Origin: Apus apus
Taxonomy: Eukaryota; Chordata; Aves; Apodiformes; Apodidae
DNA length: 64,000 bases
Direction: 5' to 3'
Assembly: GCF_020740795.1 (NCBI RefSeq)
Contig: NC_067312.1
Location: forward strand, 65,492,905 to 65,556,904
Program-made: the position numbers and the translations under genes
Shown: in pieces, positions 1-14,400 of the stretch
How the letters are laid out: every line of letters begins with the position of its first letter
Position numbering within the stretch: the first letter of the stretch is position 1
Notes under the pieces: generated by a model
What the model was told of the DNA's origin: nothing
The model's database searches: none
The model's input: the letters and a program-made list of their open reading frames with translations, nothing else

Positions 1-3000
1 CAGAGATGCCAGGAGACCCCTGAAGGTCAAAAAATGCTCTGCTGCAAAAGTGCTGGGGAGGGTGTTTCCATGTTCCTGCTCCAACACAGGTTCCCATTAA
101 TCTCATATTTCCATAAAAATATTTTATCTGTATTTCTTACATGAAAGATCACATATTGGTCTGTTTCTCCTCCTGCTGGCTATCAGTTAAATTACTGTTA
201 ATATTGAGACATCACAGCAGAGGTTTAGCACAGTTTGAAAGGAACAGAGATCTGGTTGTTTAAAGTACAACTGAGAGATACTGCCATATACCTCCGAGGC
301 AGATTCAACAACTTTTTCTCTGCACAGAAGGTTAAGGCAGAAAGAATATGACCCAGAGCTGAGATTTTCCTTTCTGAACACTTTCAGAACAGTGTTCTGA
401 GAAGGACAGAAGAGTAATACAAACTCATAGAGATTTCTGCAGACAAACCAACCCTGTTCTGTCAGAGAAATGAGAGACATTTTGCAGAATAGCCTTTGTT
501 ATTGAAGAAAGGAAAGAGCTTGTTGGTCACAGCAGTCAGGAGACCCATGTTTTTATTTCCAGCTGAGCTGCACATTTCCTGTGTGACCTTGCAACTCCCC
601 CGTACCTCCGTTTCCCGTTTGTAATGTTGGATAATAAATATCTCAATGAAACAAGGCTGATACTCTGCTTGCAGGAACTATTTGCAGCTCCTTGTTCAGA
701 CCGTGCCAGAAAAGTCTGAAGGTTCCTGTAGTGACTTGGACCCGGAGAGATCTAGGGATCCTTGCTTGTGCTGCGCAAGCAGGAATTATCACTCTCCTGT
801 TCTCTGACTCTGGGAGGCTGCCAGGGGAGGAATGTGATCTTTCTGGCTCTCTGGGGTGCCAAGGAAACCAGAGGTGGGTAAAGGTGTCAAAAGTGCCTTC
901 CAGAAGTGGGAGGCAAATGGAGGAATAAGTCTCCTAGCCACTGAAACTGAAAATTTCTTTCCCAGCCCAGGTTATTTTTTTTAGGTTCATACTGATAGAC
1001 CCTTTTGCCTTTCCTTGGAGACAGTTAAGCATATTGCCTATATGTCTTGCTAATTTGCTTCCTCTGAACTGCATTTTAAGGGATGATTCACACACACCTG
1101 TGAAAACCAAGGTAAAATTCTACCACACCAGCACAAAATGCTTTTTGCCTTCATTTTGCTCAGGTAAAAACAGCTCACTTGTATGTGAAGGCAATGGAAA
1201 GCCATCCTCTTAGCTTCTCCATCTCACCAGATATTCTTCCACCTTTTAAACAAGGGTTGTGCCTGGCTGAACTGGTGCAATGCAGTAGGACTGCTGGGAT
1301 TCCAGGGATTTCCCAGAAAAATTTTTCCCAGTCTAAGCCTAGAAACCGTCTTCTGCAGCAAGTATAGCAATCTGTAGCAAATGTGCCAAGGACAGCACAG
1401 TGGCAGATTCCAGCTGACACTCAACAGTGAAAGCACACAGCTGGAAGTATCAGGACATAGGAAAGGTAGTGCCTCTCAAACCTTCTGGCATATCTTTATG
1501 GGGGACAGCAGGCTGTGTGGAGGTTGGTGAGTACATCCTGCATCCCACTGGGACATTGCTGGGGTGCTCCCCCTGCTCAGCAGCACAAGGTACCCCATGG
1601 AGGTCCCAAGGCTAAGGAACAGGCACAACTGCTTCCTGCCTGAGGGAAGGGCAGGCTCTCCTTGGCACCATGGAAACCAGGGGCAGTTTGCACACCCAGA
1701 GCAGTCCCAGGAGGACAAAATGTCATGGGATTCTAAATAAAACCTAACCAAGCTTATTCATGCCCACCACTCCTGTTTTAGGGTCACAGTTTGCATTCAT
1801 GACTTTTCAGGAAGGGCAGGCTGAAAAACTGGGTGAAGGTGTCCAGCCCATTTCTGGACAGTGGCTCTCAGTTGTTTTAAGCAACCTGGCCAGGAAAGGA
1901 TTTTTTGCATTAATTTAGGAGTACCGGAAACAGTTCAAGGAAGATGCAACCTGTAAGTTCCTGTGTTTCTTCCTGTTAAACAAGGATCATGTTTAGAAAA
2001 CAAGGAAGCTGAAGTTCTGTTTTACCTATTTTAAGCTGTGCTCCTGCAGAAGGGAACAGAATACTTCTCCTGCCAGAGAATTAATTTGTGAAACCTGGTG
2101 TCCTCCCTCTTTGCCATCCATGTCTGTGCCTCTCTGTGCCTGCTCTCCACAGCTCAGCCAGCAGCTTTTGGAACCCTCTGTTTTTCTGTTGAAACATGTA
2201 GCAGAGTTAAAAGCTAAGTTCTGTGGTGAAGCCTTTTTTGCTTTGGGAGACACAGGCTCCAAAGTGCTCACACTGACTATGGTAAATTGAGAGTAAAACT
2301 GCTCATGAGGTGCTTTCAGAGCAGTGTTGAGGGGCAGGGCTTTTCCTTGGTGCCATGTGTCCAACTGGTCATCCAATACTAGCTAAACCTACCCTGTAAT
2401 TAAGTGGTATTAATCTGTAACTATGGTATAAACACACACACCTGCCCATCACCTATGGGGTTATTAAGATGCAGACAGTGATTTTAAGGGTAGGCAGCCC
2501 TGAGCAGTGCTCAGGTGGAGGGATCTGAAATCGTTTTGAAAGGTTTCATGTCAGGAGCAACACATAGGACTGAACAAGCAAATGGCAGGTAAAGGTAAAA
2601 GCTCTCAGGGAGCCTTGGTCAGGTTTTTCAGCAGACACATTTTGCTCAGTCCTGGGAGATCTACAGGAGCCCTTGGCAGGCAGTCAGCAGAAGGCAGCGG
2701 CAGAGCAGCCTGTGCAGGAATACAATGGCAATACTGTTTCCCATAGACTAAAATAATGAATCATGGCTTCCCCTTGCTACTGTCGTTCACATAACCTTTA
2801 CAATAATTTATAATTAGATTAGTTGCCCTTTGGATTGGTGCTCATGTTTTTTTTTTGAAGTGTTGCTAAGGTAACTGATGATTTCCTTATTTCATCCTGT
2901 GTTAGGGGATATTTTACTTCCTAGTGTGTCTGAACTCAAAACTTAGTGAAAACAGATACTTATTTATCAGGAGTTTCAGTGCTTCTACAGTTATCAAGGA

Positions 3001-5080
3001 CTCTTAACCTGTTTTATGGAGGGTTGATTGTATTGTTTCGTTTTAATGGTAAAAGAAGAGTTAGTGTAACTCGTGAATTGTTTTGCCTCAAACACAAGCT
3101 AGTGGGATTTTAAATTAAAATTTTAAAAGGCTCTTTACAGTTTTTCATAAACCTTTACTCAGCCTGCTTGCTTTGCTGTTGTACCTTGTGTAGCTGAAAG
3201 AGCAGTTACTCTGCACACTCTCTTGCGTATTCTGCTCTGGTGAATTTATTCCCAAATGCTCAGGCCTGCCCTCAGCACTGGGACAAAGTCAGCTCCAGAC
3301 ATCTACCCGCTCACCCTCAGAAGCCTGTGTCCACACCAGATGCTGGTGCTGCAGCAGCAAAGCAAAGAGCTCCCTGGGCCAGTGCAGAAATGGAGATGTG
3401 TGAAAGACATTTCTCCAGGAACAACTGGCTGGAGATTTAAAAGCAGTCTGTAGTCTAATGAGTTAAAGGACAAAGGTGAGAACATTTTATTATTTAATCT
3501 GACAGAAAGTTCAATGCAATTCAAGGTTATTGTAATAACTAGAAATGTTTACCTGACCTTTCTCCATCTGATTCATCATGAATTATATGATACACCCTCA
3601 ATGACATGGGAATGTGTAAGTATAACCAAGAAACATGCAGATAAAAGCTTTATGGTGCATATCTCTGGTTTGAAACAAAACAGCACATTAAAGACAGGCA
3701 TATCCCGGGATGCAAATCTGTATGTATGTTCCACTGACAGTGTGTTGCTCAGATGAGGTCTCACATAACAACAAAATCCCACAGAAATCCCTCAGACTTT
3801 CATCGTAAGAGCTTCCATAGTTAACATTTTAATCTCTGTTTCCTGCCCCCGCCTCTTCGTAAGGGTTTTCTTGAGTAAGTGACACCAATATCAAGAACAA
3901 AATGGTTGATACTGTTCTTCCTATTTGACCACAGCAGGAGGTGTTATTTTGAGTCACTACAGAGATTTACTCTTCATGAAGAGTAAAGATTTGTGTCAGA
4001 ATGTGTCTCAACTACTCAAGGTGTGTGAAAGTCTACATTGTGCTTTTTCTCAGGTTGAATTTATAAGTAAATTAATCTGGTTGGTGGCTTTTGAGAAGAA
4101 GAATACTTTGCCAAAAATATATAATATGTTTTCACCTAAGCTTTTAATAAGGAAAATTTAGTTGTAAGAACATTTGCCAAGTCAAAATGATATCGTTTTC
4201 TTTTTAATTGACTATTTAAAGAATATGATCTTTCTTTCTAAACTAATTTTAATTTTAAGGTAATTTATAATTAAATCATCAGATATTCAAATACAATTTA
4301 TATATTAAAAATTATTGACATTAAGTTATGTTACAAATCAAACCCAAACTCTTTATGACATCTGGAATTTACAAATTTCCAATTTACATTTTTTTTTTCA
4401 TTTTTGAACTTTTGTCCTGACCGAGTTTAGGACTTTGTATTCCATGTTTAAAACTTGATTTGGAGGCAGGAACTATTTCCCTTTTGAGATGTCCAGTTTA
4501 AAAAGGACGTATTTACTTGGTTAGTGCACAAAAGAAACACACACACAGCAGCAGCAGTAAGAAACCAGAAGAGTGACTCAAAACATCTTGCAAATCCTGA
4601 GCTTCTTCCAAGACCTCAGTCCTTTTATTCTAGAGAGTTGCCCCTTTTGACACAAATTAATGGCTGGTCAGGAGAACCAAGTGAATTCACTCTTGGTAGG
4701 AGTGACTCTTGTTAAACCTGCAGGGAACCGTGAGCCATCTATGAGTGCCTGTTGAATCAAGCTGTGTGTATGGTCCCATCCCATTGGCAGATATCCCAGC
4801 TGTCACACTGGGAGCACAGTGGGATGGTGGAGTGCAGCAACCTCTCCAAAGACAAGACCCTTGCTGGACATGGGCAGGATTCTGGTTGAGTGCAGAGTGC
4901 ATGGGAAAGGCAGGCTGATAGCAGGTGAGGTGTGATGTGAGCACACGGGCCTGGTTTGGTCTGTGGGAACGCACCATTGGAGCATGTTTCCAGCAGTTGT
5001 CTCCAAGTCAAAGAGGGGAGAGCATGAGCCAAAGGAGCAGCATCATGAGTAACCATGGTTTAAACCCACACCTGACAGTT
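1..5080. other. Gene-free AT-rich intergenic DNA
   Basis: I see no gene, RNA gene or clear transposon here. Open frames are short, lack recognisable domains and are not flanked by convincing splice sites. A short CA-run occurs near 4541 and A/T-rich stretches near 4200-4400. The interval ends where the tail of a minus-strand CR1 begins. Confidence 0.5.
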
Positions 5081-5084
5081 CATG

Positions 5085-8000
5085 GAATCATGGAATTGTC
5101 AGAGTTGGAAGGGACGTCTAGAGATCATCTAGTCCAACTCTCCCTGCTAAAGCAGGATCCCCTAGGGAACACTACTCAGGATGCATCCAGGTGGGTCTTG
5201 AATATCTCCAGAGACAGGGACTCCACAACCTCCCTGGGCAGCCTATCCCAGGGCTCTGTCACCCTCACCATAAAGAAGTTTTTCCTTATATTTAAATGGA
5301 ACTTCCTGTGTTCCAGCTTGTGCCCATTGCACCTTGTCCTGTCACTGGGAACTACTGAAAAGAGTCTGGCTCCATCCTCCCTGCACCCACCCTTTAGATA
5401 CCAACAGGCTTTAACAAGGTCTCCCCTTGGCCTTCTCCTCTCCAGGTGAAAGAGTCCCAGCTCCCTCAGCCTTTCCTCATAAGGAAGATGCTCCAGTCCC
5501 CCAGTTACCTCTTTTGCTCTCTGCTGGACTCTCTCTCTGTCTCCCTTGAACTCTGGAGCCCAGAACTGGACACAGCATTCCAGATGTGGCCTCACCAGAG
5601 CAGAGTAGAGGGGCAGAATGACCTCGCTTGACATACTGGCCACACTCTTCTTCAGACACCCCAGGATTCCAGGGGCCTTCTTGGTGACAAGGGCTCATTG
5701 CTGGCTCATGGATCATTTACTATCAACCAGGACTCCCAGATCCTTCTCCTCAGAACTGCTTTCCAGCAGGCCCACCCTTAAACCTATATTGGTGCATGAG
5801 GTTCTTCCTCCCCAGGTGCAGGACTCTACACTTGCCCCTGTTGAACCTCATTAGGTTCTTCTCTGCCCAGCTCTTCAGTCTGTCCAGGTCACACTGGATG
5901 GCAGCACAGCCCTCTGGAGTGTCACCACCCCTCCCAGTTTTGTATAATCAGCAAACTTGCTGAGGATAGACTCTGTTCCCTCATCCAGGTCTTTGATTAA
6001 TATGTTGAACAAGTCTGGACTGAGTATTGACCCCTGGGGGACACCACTGGTTACAGGCCTCCAACCTGACCCTGCTCCATTAGTCACAACCATCTGAGTT
6101 CTGTCACACAACCAGCTCTCAATCCACCTCATTGTCCACTCATCTAGCCCACATCGCCTCAGTTTCCTAATGAGGATGCTATGGGACACAGTGTCAAAAG
6201 CCTTGCTGAAGTCAAAGTAGATGACATCTGCTGCTCTCCCCTCATCTAGCCAACCAGTTTTGTCATCACAGAAGGCTAGAAGGTTGATCAAGCATAATTT
6301 ACCCTTGGTAAATCCATGTTGACCACTCCTAATAACTTCCTGTTCTTCAATGTGTTTAGAGATGACATCCAGAATGAGTTGCTCCATCACCTTCCCAGGG
6401 ACAGAGATGAAACTAACTGGCCTGTAGATCCCTGAGTCCTTCTTCTTGCCATTTTTGAAGACTGGAGTGTTATTGGCCTTCCTCCAGTCCTCAGGCACCG
6501 CTCCTGTTCTCTGTGACCTTTCAAAGACAATGGAGCATGGCCCAGCAATATAATTTGTCACCTCTCTCAGCACTTGCAGGTGCATCCTATCAGGGTCAAT
6601 GGATTTATGGATGTCCAAGTGGTCTCTAACCTGGCTATGTTACAGAAACCTAGGGAAATTCTTCTTCTCTTCAGACCTTTCCCCTTATCTCCAGGGTTTG
6701 GGATTCATGAGGGTCAGCTTTAGCAGTGAAGACTGAAGCAAAGAAGGCATTCAGTAACTCCACCTTCTCTGTGTCTTCCACCACTAGGGCGCAAACCTCG
6801 TTCATCAGTGGGCCTACATTTTCCCTAGTCTTATTTTTTCTGTTGATACACTGAAAAAACCTCTTCTTGTTATCTTTGACCTTAGTGGCCAAGTTGAATT
6901 CTGCTTGAGCCTTGGCCCTTCTAACTTCTCCCCTGCATATCTTCACTACATCTTGGTATTCCCCATAGGTTGCCAACCCCCTTTTCCAAAGGGCTTAAAC
7001 TTTTCTTTTCTTCCTGAGGCCCAGCCAAAGCTCTCTATTGACCCAGGCTGGTCTTCTTCCCCTTTGTCTCGTCTTTTGGGTCCTGGTTATGGCCTTCTCT
7101 TGTGCCTTTGAGAGTTCCTCCTTGAAGTATGACCAGCCATCCTGGGGTCCTTTGCCCTTCAGGACTGTATCCCCAGGGACACTCTCAACGATGCTCCAAA
7201 ACAGGCCAAATTCTGCCCTTCAGAAGTCCAAGGTGGCAGTTCTGCTGGCTCCCCCCCTTGCTACTCCAATAATTGAGAACTCTATAATTTCATCATCACT
7301 CTGCCCAAGATGACCTCCAGCCTTTACAGCCGTCACAAGACCTTGTCTGTTAACAAGTAGCAGATTCAGCAGAGCACTTTCCCTAGTTGGCTCCCTCACC
7401 AGCAGTGTCAGGAAGTTGTCTTCCACACACTCAGGAACCTCTGGGATTGTTCCCTCTCTGCTGTGTTATATTTCCAGCAGACACCTGGGAAGTGGCATTC
7501 CCCCACAAGGACAAGGGCTGGAAACCATGAAGCCTCTGCCAGATGCTTATAGAATATTTCATCAGCCTCTACATCCTGGCTGGGGGGTCTATAACAAATT
7601 CCCACCATGGTGTCTGCCTTATTGGCCTTCCCCTTGATTCTTGCCCATAAACACTCAATACTGTCATTCACATTCTTAAGTTCTAGAAATTCAAATCTAT
7701 CCCCAATATAGAGGGCCACTCAACCATCTCTCCTTTCTTTCCTATCCCTTCTGAAAAGGTAGCAGCCATCAACTGCAGCACTCCAGTTGTGAGAGTCTTC
7801 CCACCATGTTTCTGTGATGGCAACTACATAATTGTTTTCTTGCTGTGCAATGGCCTCCAGCACCTCCTGTTTGTTGCCCCTGCTGTGTGTGTTGATGTAG
7901 ATGCACTTCAGCTTGGCTAATTGTCCTGCCACCTCTTCTGGGGGACAAGCCCTGATTCCCACCTGACCATGCTCTGACACATCCCTAGTTACCAGCCTTT

Positions 8001-8455
8001 CACTGCCCCTCATGTCTTCATTACCACAAGGATCAGCATCCCTCATATCTGCTGAGACAATGGACTTCAAGACCTTGCTAGCACTTTGACTCACAAGCAC
8101 TGGCATACAGCTCCCAAGCTTCTCTCTAGTATACCTGTTTTCACTCTCAAACCCCTTCAAACCTAGTTTAAAGCTCTTTCTATGTTGTCTCAGGATCCTC
8201 CTTCCACTTTGGGCTAGCTTTTCCCGGCCTGTTGCCAGCATGCCTGGTGTCCTGTAGATCATCCCATGATCAAAGAAACTGAATTCCTGCTGGTTACACC
8301 AGTCTCAGAGCCAGGAGTTAATCTGCTGGCTCTTCCTGTTTATCCCTTCATCAACCCCTGCAACTGGTGGCATACAGGAGAACACCACCTGTGCTCCTGA
8401 TCCTTTAACTAGCCATCCCAGTTGGGAAGCAGAACATCACAAACAGAGCATAATT
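5085..8455 (-). mobile_element. CR1 LINE retrotransposon, near complete but broken
   Basis: This is a minus-strand CR1 of about 3.4 kb, the longest in the window. Reading from the high coordinate, it starts with a remnant of the SGNH-esterase-like end of ORF1 (the INSWL...FFDHG region, about 8380-8220). It continues into the endonuclease (7408-8262, with the AITETWW and DSHNW motifs), then the reverse transcriptase (5875-6618, with [21 protein letters not shown] and [11 protein letters not shown]). The catalytic box reads FADYTKL, so the FADD aspartate pair is damaged. The CR1 C-terminal region ([11 protein letters not shown]) follows at 5176-5643. The tail near 5090-5110 is the usual ATTCCATG-type repeat next to the CCAACTCT-like 3' UTR. 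Frameshifts and stops between segments show it cannot make an intact ORF2 protein. The 5' boundary is approximate. Confidence 0.95.
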
Positions 8456-11400
8456 TCTCTCTAGAGCTATCTTTCAATTTAAAATAAAGAAAACAGAAAA
8501 GCCTTTTAGAAATAAAATAAAGAGTGCTTTTTCAGAAAGCTGGAGTCCACTTGCAGTACTTGGAGAAATAAACTATTAAAACCATTTGAAATTATCAAAA
8601 AGCTAAGCTATAACGTACGGAAATAACCTGGGATCTGAAGTTGTCTGACTGGAAATAGACTAGTTTGGTTTCAGAGTGCCAAAGTGAGAAGCCGATTTTA
8701 AAAGGTATGAATAACAAGATATAAAGGTGCAAAATAAAAGTCATACTGATTCTGTCATCCTAAAACACCTCCTATTTGCTTTTAAAGAATGCTGTCTTTA
8801 GCAGCTCAAGTGCTTCAGCTCTGAGAAGTTGTACAAAATCATCCATCAATCAATCTATCAAACAATTAATAATCAACTACATTTAGGCATTGATGTTGTG
8901 TAGGCCTGTACAACCACAGCCTTTGGAGTGGATAATCCCTTCCTTTCTATAACAGCTAAGCAAAAACCTGGAAGTTCAGGACACAGCCATTCACACAGAA
9001 TTCTACTAGCAAAACATCACTGAGAAAGGAAGTGAAGAGGTGGGATACTTCAGAGAACCTCACCAAAGCATTGCAGTAACTTTGCCACACAGCATGTAGA
9101 AGAAGAATGTATAAATAGAATACTATGCAACCATTTAGTTTCTGCTGTCTTCTCTCATTCCACTGCTGGTATGCTACATAGCAGCAGTTCATCACATGCC
9201 TCAAAATACACAGAAAACTTAATTTGTCCGACTGGAAACTTTATTAATTGTTTACATACAAAGAATAATTAACATTACAGTAATGCTGTTTACAATACTT
9301 TGAAGTGTCCCAAGCACCTAAATACATTCTAGAGGAACAAATGACACATCAAATGTAGATTGTAAGGCATCTAAATTAAAATTATTACTGCATGCACAGT
9401 TCTTTATTTTGGCTATGGTGCTTTCACAGAGAAAAATGATTTTCCTCCTCTGAGGATTTTTGAATAGCATCTTAAAGATGTTATGAATACCACAAGAATG
9501 AAACTATACAGTTTATTTGAATAAACACTTAGGTTCATTTTGTTGTTGACACGCTTTGATCAACTTTTTCCTATCCAATAAGGATATATTAACAGAACTT
9601 AAATCTGTTCAACAGACTGCTTCTTGTCATGAATATATACCCGTAGAATAGACAGTAACACCCAGAGCAAAGGTAAGTTGATGTTAATCAGGACCACTCC
9701 ATGGTTTTGTAACACTAATAGTAAGATTACCATGCAGACAGTGATTATCCTTCCAACCATACACAATCTGAATTCTTGACAGCTCTGTTCCATCTCTACC
9801 CTTATATGCAAGTGCCTGTTCAAATCCTCTCCTACTTAAGACCTTCCATGAACCTGACAAGAGCTGTTTCTCAGCTCTTCTCCCCATTCAGAACACCATT
9901 GTCCCTCCAGCAGTGTGCATTGCTCTAGGACAGAGAGTTGTTCTGGCACACTGCTGCTCCTGCTGAAGACACTCCCACCCCCCCTCCCCCAGACCTTCCA
10001 TCTGCCAGGTACTTATTGTGCTGCCTTTGGATAGGATGGTAAGGATTTTCCAGATGACCTCAGCACACGTTTTGTCCTCTGGATTTGCAGTGCCTGTGGT
10101 GTGAGCACGATGATGCCTCTGGGCACGTAACCAGGGGATTTCCAGAGTAGCTGCCTTCGCTCACGCTCCCAGTCATGAGGGGTGTGGATGTCTCACAAAG
10201 TGACTGGTTTTCTCAGACCTCAGTGAATTGGAGCTGTTTGTTCCAAAGAAGGAACTATCACCTGGTGTGAAAAACCTTGTGTATGCAAGTATTTGAGGTG
10301 AACATTGCATAATAAGAAACATTCACATTCTGTTTTCATCTATGAGCACAAGGTCTTTGGCCTTAATCTCTGCACCCAGAACCTCTCTTCTGGAGAGATT
10401 TAGGAATTTTCAGCAGAAGTCTCTGGAGAGGAGAACATAGGTGCACTGCTGCCAAGGTGACACAAGTCCAGATCAAGATCCCACTAAGGTGAAGAGTGAT
10501 GGGCAGCTGATGGTGAAGCAGCAGACAGCCCATGGCACTCCTTCCTCTGCTTTTTGAGCTCTCATCCCAGGGTCAGCAGTTCTATTTATGCAGAACAGCT
10601 GCATTACGTCAGCACTGCTACCCAAGTCTGCCCAGGCTTGGTCATGACCCAAGTTTATTTGGTTTGGTCTCTATGCATTTTCCTCAGCCATTTCTAGCCA
10701 TTTGTGTTCTTTAATCAGTGAAATAAGTACAAAAATAATCAGCACATAGCGACTGGAAATAATTTGTCAAGGCTTATGGATTCATTAGCTTCAAGTGGGT
10801 GGCTCTCACTTTGGAAGGCACTAAAGACTTGCTACTCCCACGGGTGTTGGTGGGACTGAGTACATTTTTGGCCCCTGTTAATGAGAAATCTGATATCCAT
10901 TACCACTGGATGAACTAATGAAGCCTTCCACTGTTAGGTCACACTAAACAAACTTCTGAGCCATATGCAGCTGAGATATGTAAGACCAAACAAGAGAGTT
11001 ATTTGCATACATAACATCTGGAGGCAAAGCAAAAGCTTTTTCCTTCTGTTAACACTGATTCTTCAGCTATCAACATTGCAACATCTGACTTCTAGTATCA
11101 ACTGCAGTTTTTCTGCTGCTCGCATATTTCATAATTTCTCCTTTGCTAACTTAGCAGTGCCCGTCTAATCACACATTGTGGTTAGTTAGGAAGTGGGTTT
11201 AGAAAGGGGTCCTAGCATGTAGGCATTCACAGAAGACAAGGATGACTCTGAAGGTCTGACCACAAGGCTGTGGGTGGCTGCATCCGTTTGTATCATTATT
11301 GAGAGACAAATATCCGGAGGCTTCAGTGAAAAAAAACACACCAAAACAGTCAGGAGGAGAGAGGAAGTTTAATGTATTTAAAAGATCAGCTAAATCTTAA

Positions 11401-14400
11401 ACAAATTGTAAAGGAATGATCCTCCAAACAGGTAATAAAAGGGGCAAATTTTAATCATGTGGGGATTTCTAGTGGTATCCTGTGATTTCACTTATAAAAG
11501 ATTTAATTTAGGTAGTTATTTCACTATATATTTTTCTGTATGATACATTAAGAGGTCTTGGCTACCTCTGGCTTCCGAAATTTTGTCTTGCCAGGTCTGG
11601 ATTTCCTTGATTCTGCCTCTGAGTGCATGATATTTTAGGAAGGACAGAAGGAGCAATTGCACTTTACATCAGGGTTCTGGTGTCTTGAGTCTTAAGGAAA
11701 CCTTTTCCCTTTGTGTGTAAGACTTAGGCTTGTATGAATGGGCACAGATAGCCAAAGCCCCCGTGTTCAGCAGCTCAGCTAAAATTGTTTTCCCACATGC
11801 AGTAAATAAACAAACAATGTTTTCCAGTTCTTCATGGAATATAAGCAAAGAGAATCCACAGATCATGATGCCCAGTCTTAGATTTTCTTTTAAAACATGA
11901 GAATCAAAAAAATGATACAAATATGGAAACTTAAGCATGTAATGACTGAATGACCTACATAAAAACTCTTTAATGCTGAAGTTGCCCACAATTTACATCA
12001 CATGATTCTTTTTCCAAAATAAATAGGGTACAGTGACACCTAAGCAAAATGTACACAGGTTTGAGTTGGAGAGTTAAGTGATCTGAATTATTTGTATTTC
12101 TTGTTAGCTGGACTAAAATAGCTCTGCACAGGTATGGAACCTGTGCATCTGGCACTGCAGAACTGAATGGCAATGGAGGGATAAACCCAGACCCAAACCC
12201 TTTTGGCATGTAAATTGTTGCTGCCCACCTCTTATGGCTATACAGGTGATTTACACCCCAGAGGACTCCAGAGCAGTGGCACTCCTGGGGGCTGATGAAA
12301 ACCATGGGCTGAGCCCTTGTAGCCCAAAAAGACAGAAAACACATTGAAAATCAAGGCAAAGGGTTCACCCAAAAACAAAATTAGATTTGAATGGCGTGTC
12401 CAAGCTTATTTATGACAAGTCATGTGTGCAAAACTTTTGCTTTCTCAGATCTCATTGTAATGAGGAAACTACACAGGAAAAAAAAAGTGACATATGCTTG
12501 TGGATAAATGAGCAAGGCAGTTTTGCATCCCAGAGAGGGTATGTACATCTAGTGAGACATGGCAGAATAGGAGAGAAAAGCAAATAAATAACAGTGCTGG
12601 GGAAACCTCTCAGAACAGGAAGCTGGGAAAATTTTACAATAGGGGTAGGACTAACAGAACAGATCTGGAGAAAATTTTAAGTCTGGAATATTATCTTAAA
12701 AGACTTTTGAATGGCTTTGGTGATTCAGAGAAAATCATATGGGAGGGATCTTCAGTATCCAAACTAAGACTTCAGACCCATACAAGGAAGAGGACGGAGG
12801 GCAATGGAGTAAACAAAAACAGAATGAAGCAATGGCTTCTATATTCTCAGCAGAATAAACCAAAGGCATCATCTATGATATGTGAGGGAGTAAAGATACT
12901 AACAATGGTGGAATAAAATGTCAGGAACAAGGTGAAAAAAGCAAAAATCAACAACTTAATCTGTATGAAACTGAGGCTAAGTCAGAGGTGCTTATGAATA
13001 GAGTCAACAGGATGACAGAACAGATCTTCTTGCCCAACGAGAAGGAAAAAACACAGGGAGAAAAAGCAAGCTCTAAAGGACAAGTGCCAAAACTTGTAGG
13101 AGTGAAAGGCAGCATGTCATGCTAGTGGGGAAGGCTTAAATGTACGTACACAATGAAAGGACTGAGTCATAAAAGCCAAAAAAAAAAAAAAGTCTGCAGC
13201 AGGTTATGATTGATAATCAAAGGAAAAAATAATTTGGAAAGCTTTCCAGTCTGAAGTGCATAAACAGTATTTAATTATTGTAAGCAACAGGAAACAAAAT
13301 CCCAGGACACTCTTTAGATCCAAAACAGATTGCAAATCCAAAACATAGGAAGAGGAAGAAAGCATGTACAATATTATTTCCTAAAGCACTAAAAACTAGA
13401 CCCCTGAGATACATTGAGTGCAACTAGGCATTTGTTGAAATGAAATAGATTTAGATAGTGCATACTACACTTCCCACTCAGCCTGAGAGCTAGCTCCTTG
13501 GTGTTTTCTTGACCTTCCTCCCTGCTGTATTGCTCTCTGGTCCCATAAGCATGTCATTCGCAGAAATTCTGTGTATTCCTGTTGTGTCTGTACCTGCTCT
13601 TGACAGTCTTTCTGTCTGTCTGGATCTGCATTCATCTCTAAATCTCACCCAAGAAAACTTGTTGGCAGCAAACAGCTGAATTCAACTATTTTTTGCCCCA
13701 AAAGCAGATGTTTAAGGGGACATAACCTTTGCCTTCTAGTACCAATGAACAGCTCTTCCAAGAACCCGCCCTGGTGGGAAGAGCATCTATTTCAGCAGCT
13801 AGAAACAAGCAGGTGTTTGATAAGGCAGCTTTCATGTGTGTGGTGAGCTGGGGAAGTGGTTGTTGTGGTTAATAGTTATGATGACTATCATTGACTTCAG
13901 CCTCCTGTGCAGAAGTTTGATTTCTGAGAGTGGATTGCAGACATAATAATCTTGCAAATTCAACAGAGCACAATTTACTGAAGCTCAGGTGCCATGGAAA
14001 GTAAGTGCCGAGGGGAAGGGAGTGCCTGTGGCTCCTGGGCACATGGCACCTGTCATGGCACCAGCAACTAGGAAGCTGTGCCTGGAGGAATAGTTCCTAC
14101 CACCCCTGTAGGGTTAGACTCTCTCCTCCCAAAACAGTGATGGAGCGTGATGAGGGGCTCACAGAGAAGGGGGTGAGGCAGCTGTTAATACTGGATGCAA
14201 ATATTGGGGGAGAAGGAGGAGAATTCAAGGCTAGTCAGAAGGTTGGTGGTTGTGGAATGCTTGGTGCAGACTGCAGTGAGCTACCCACCAGACTGTGTAA
14301 AATGTTTCTGTGTCAGTATGTTTGTTTGAATATAAAATTGAAGTCCTTTCTCAGTGACCCTCAGCAATCTGCATTTTGTAAGGAAAAGACTCAGTCTGAG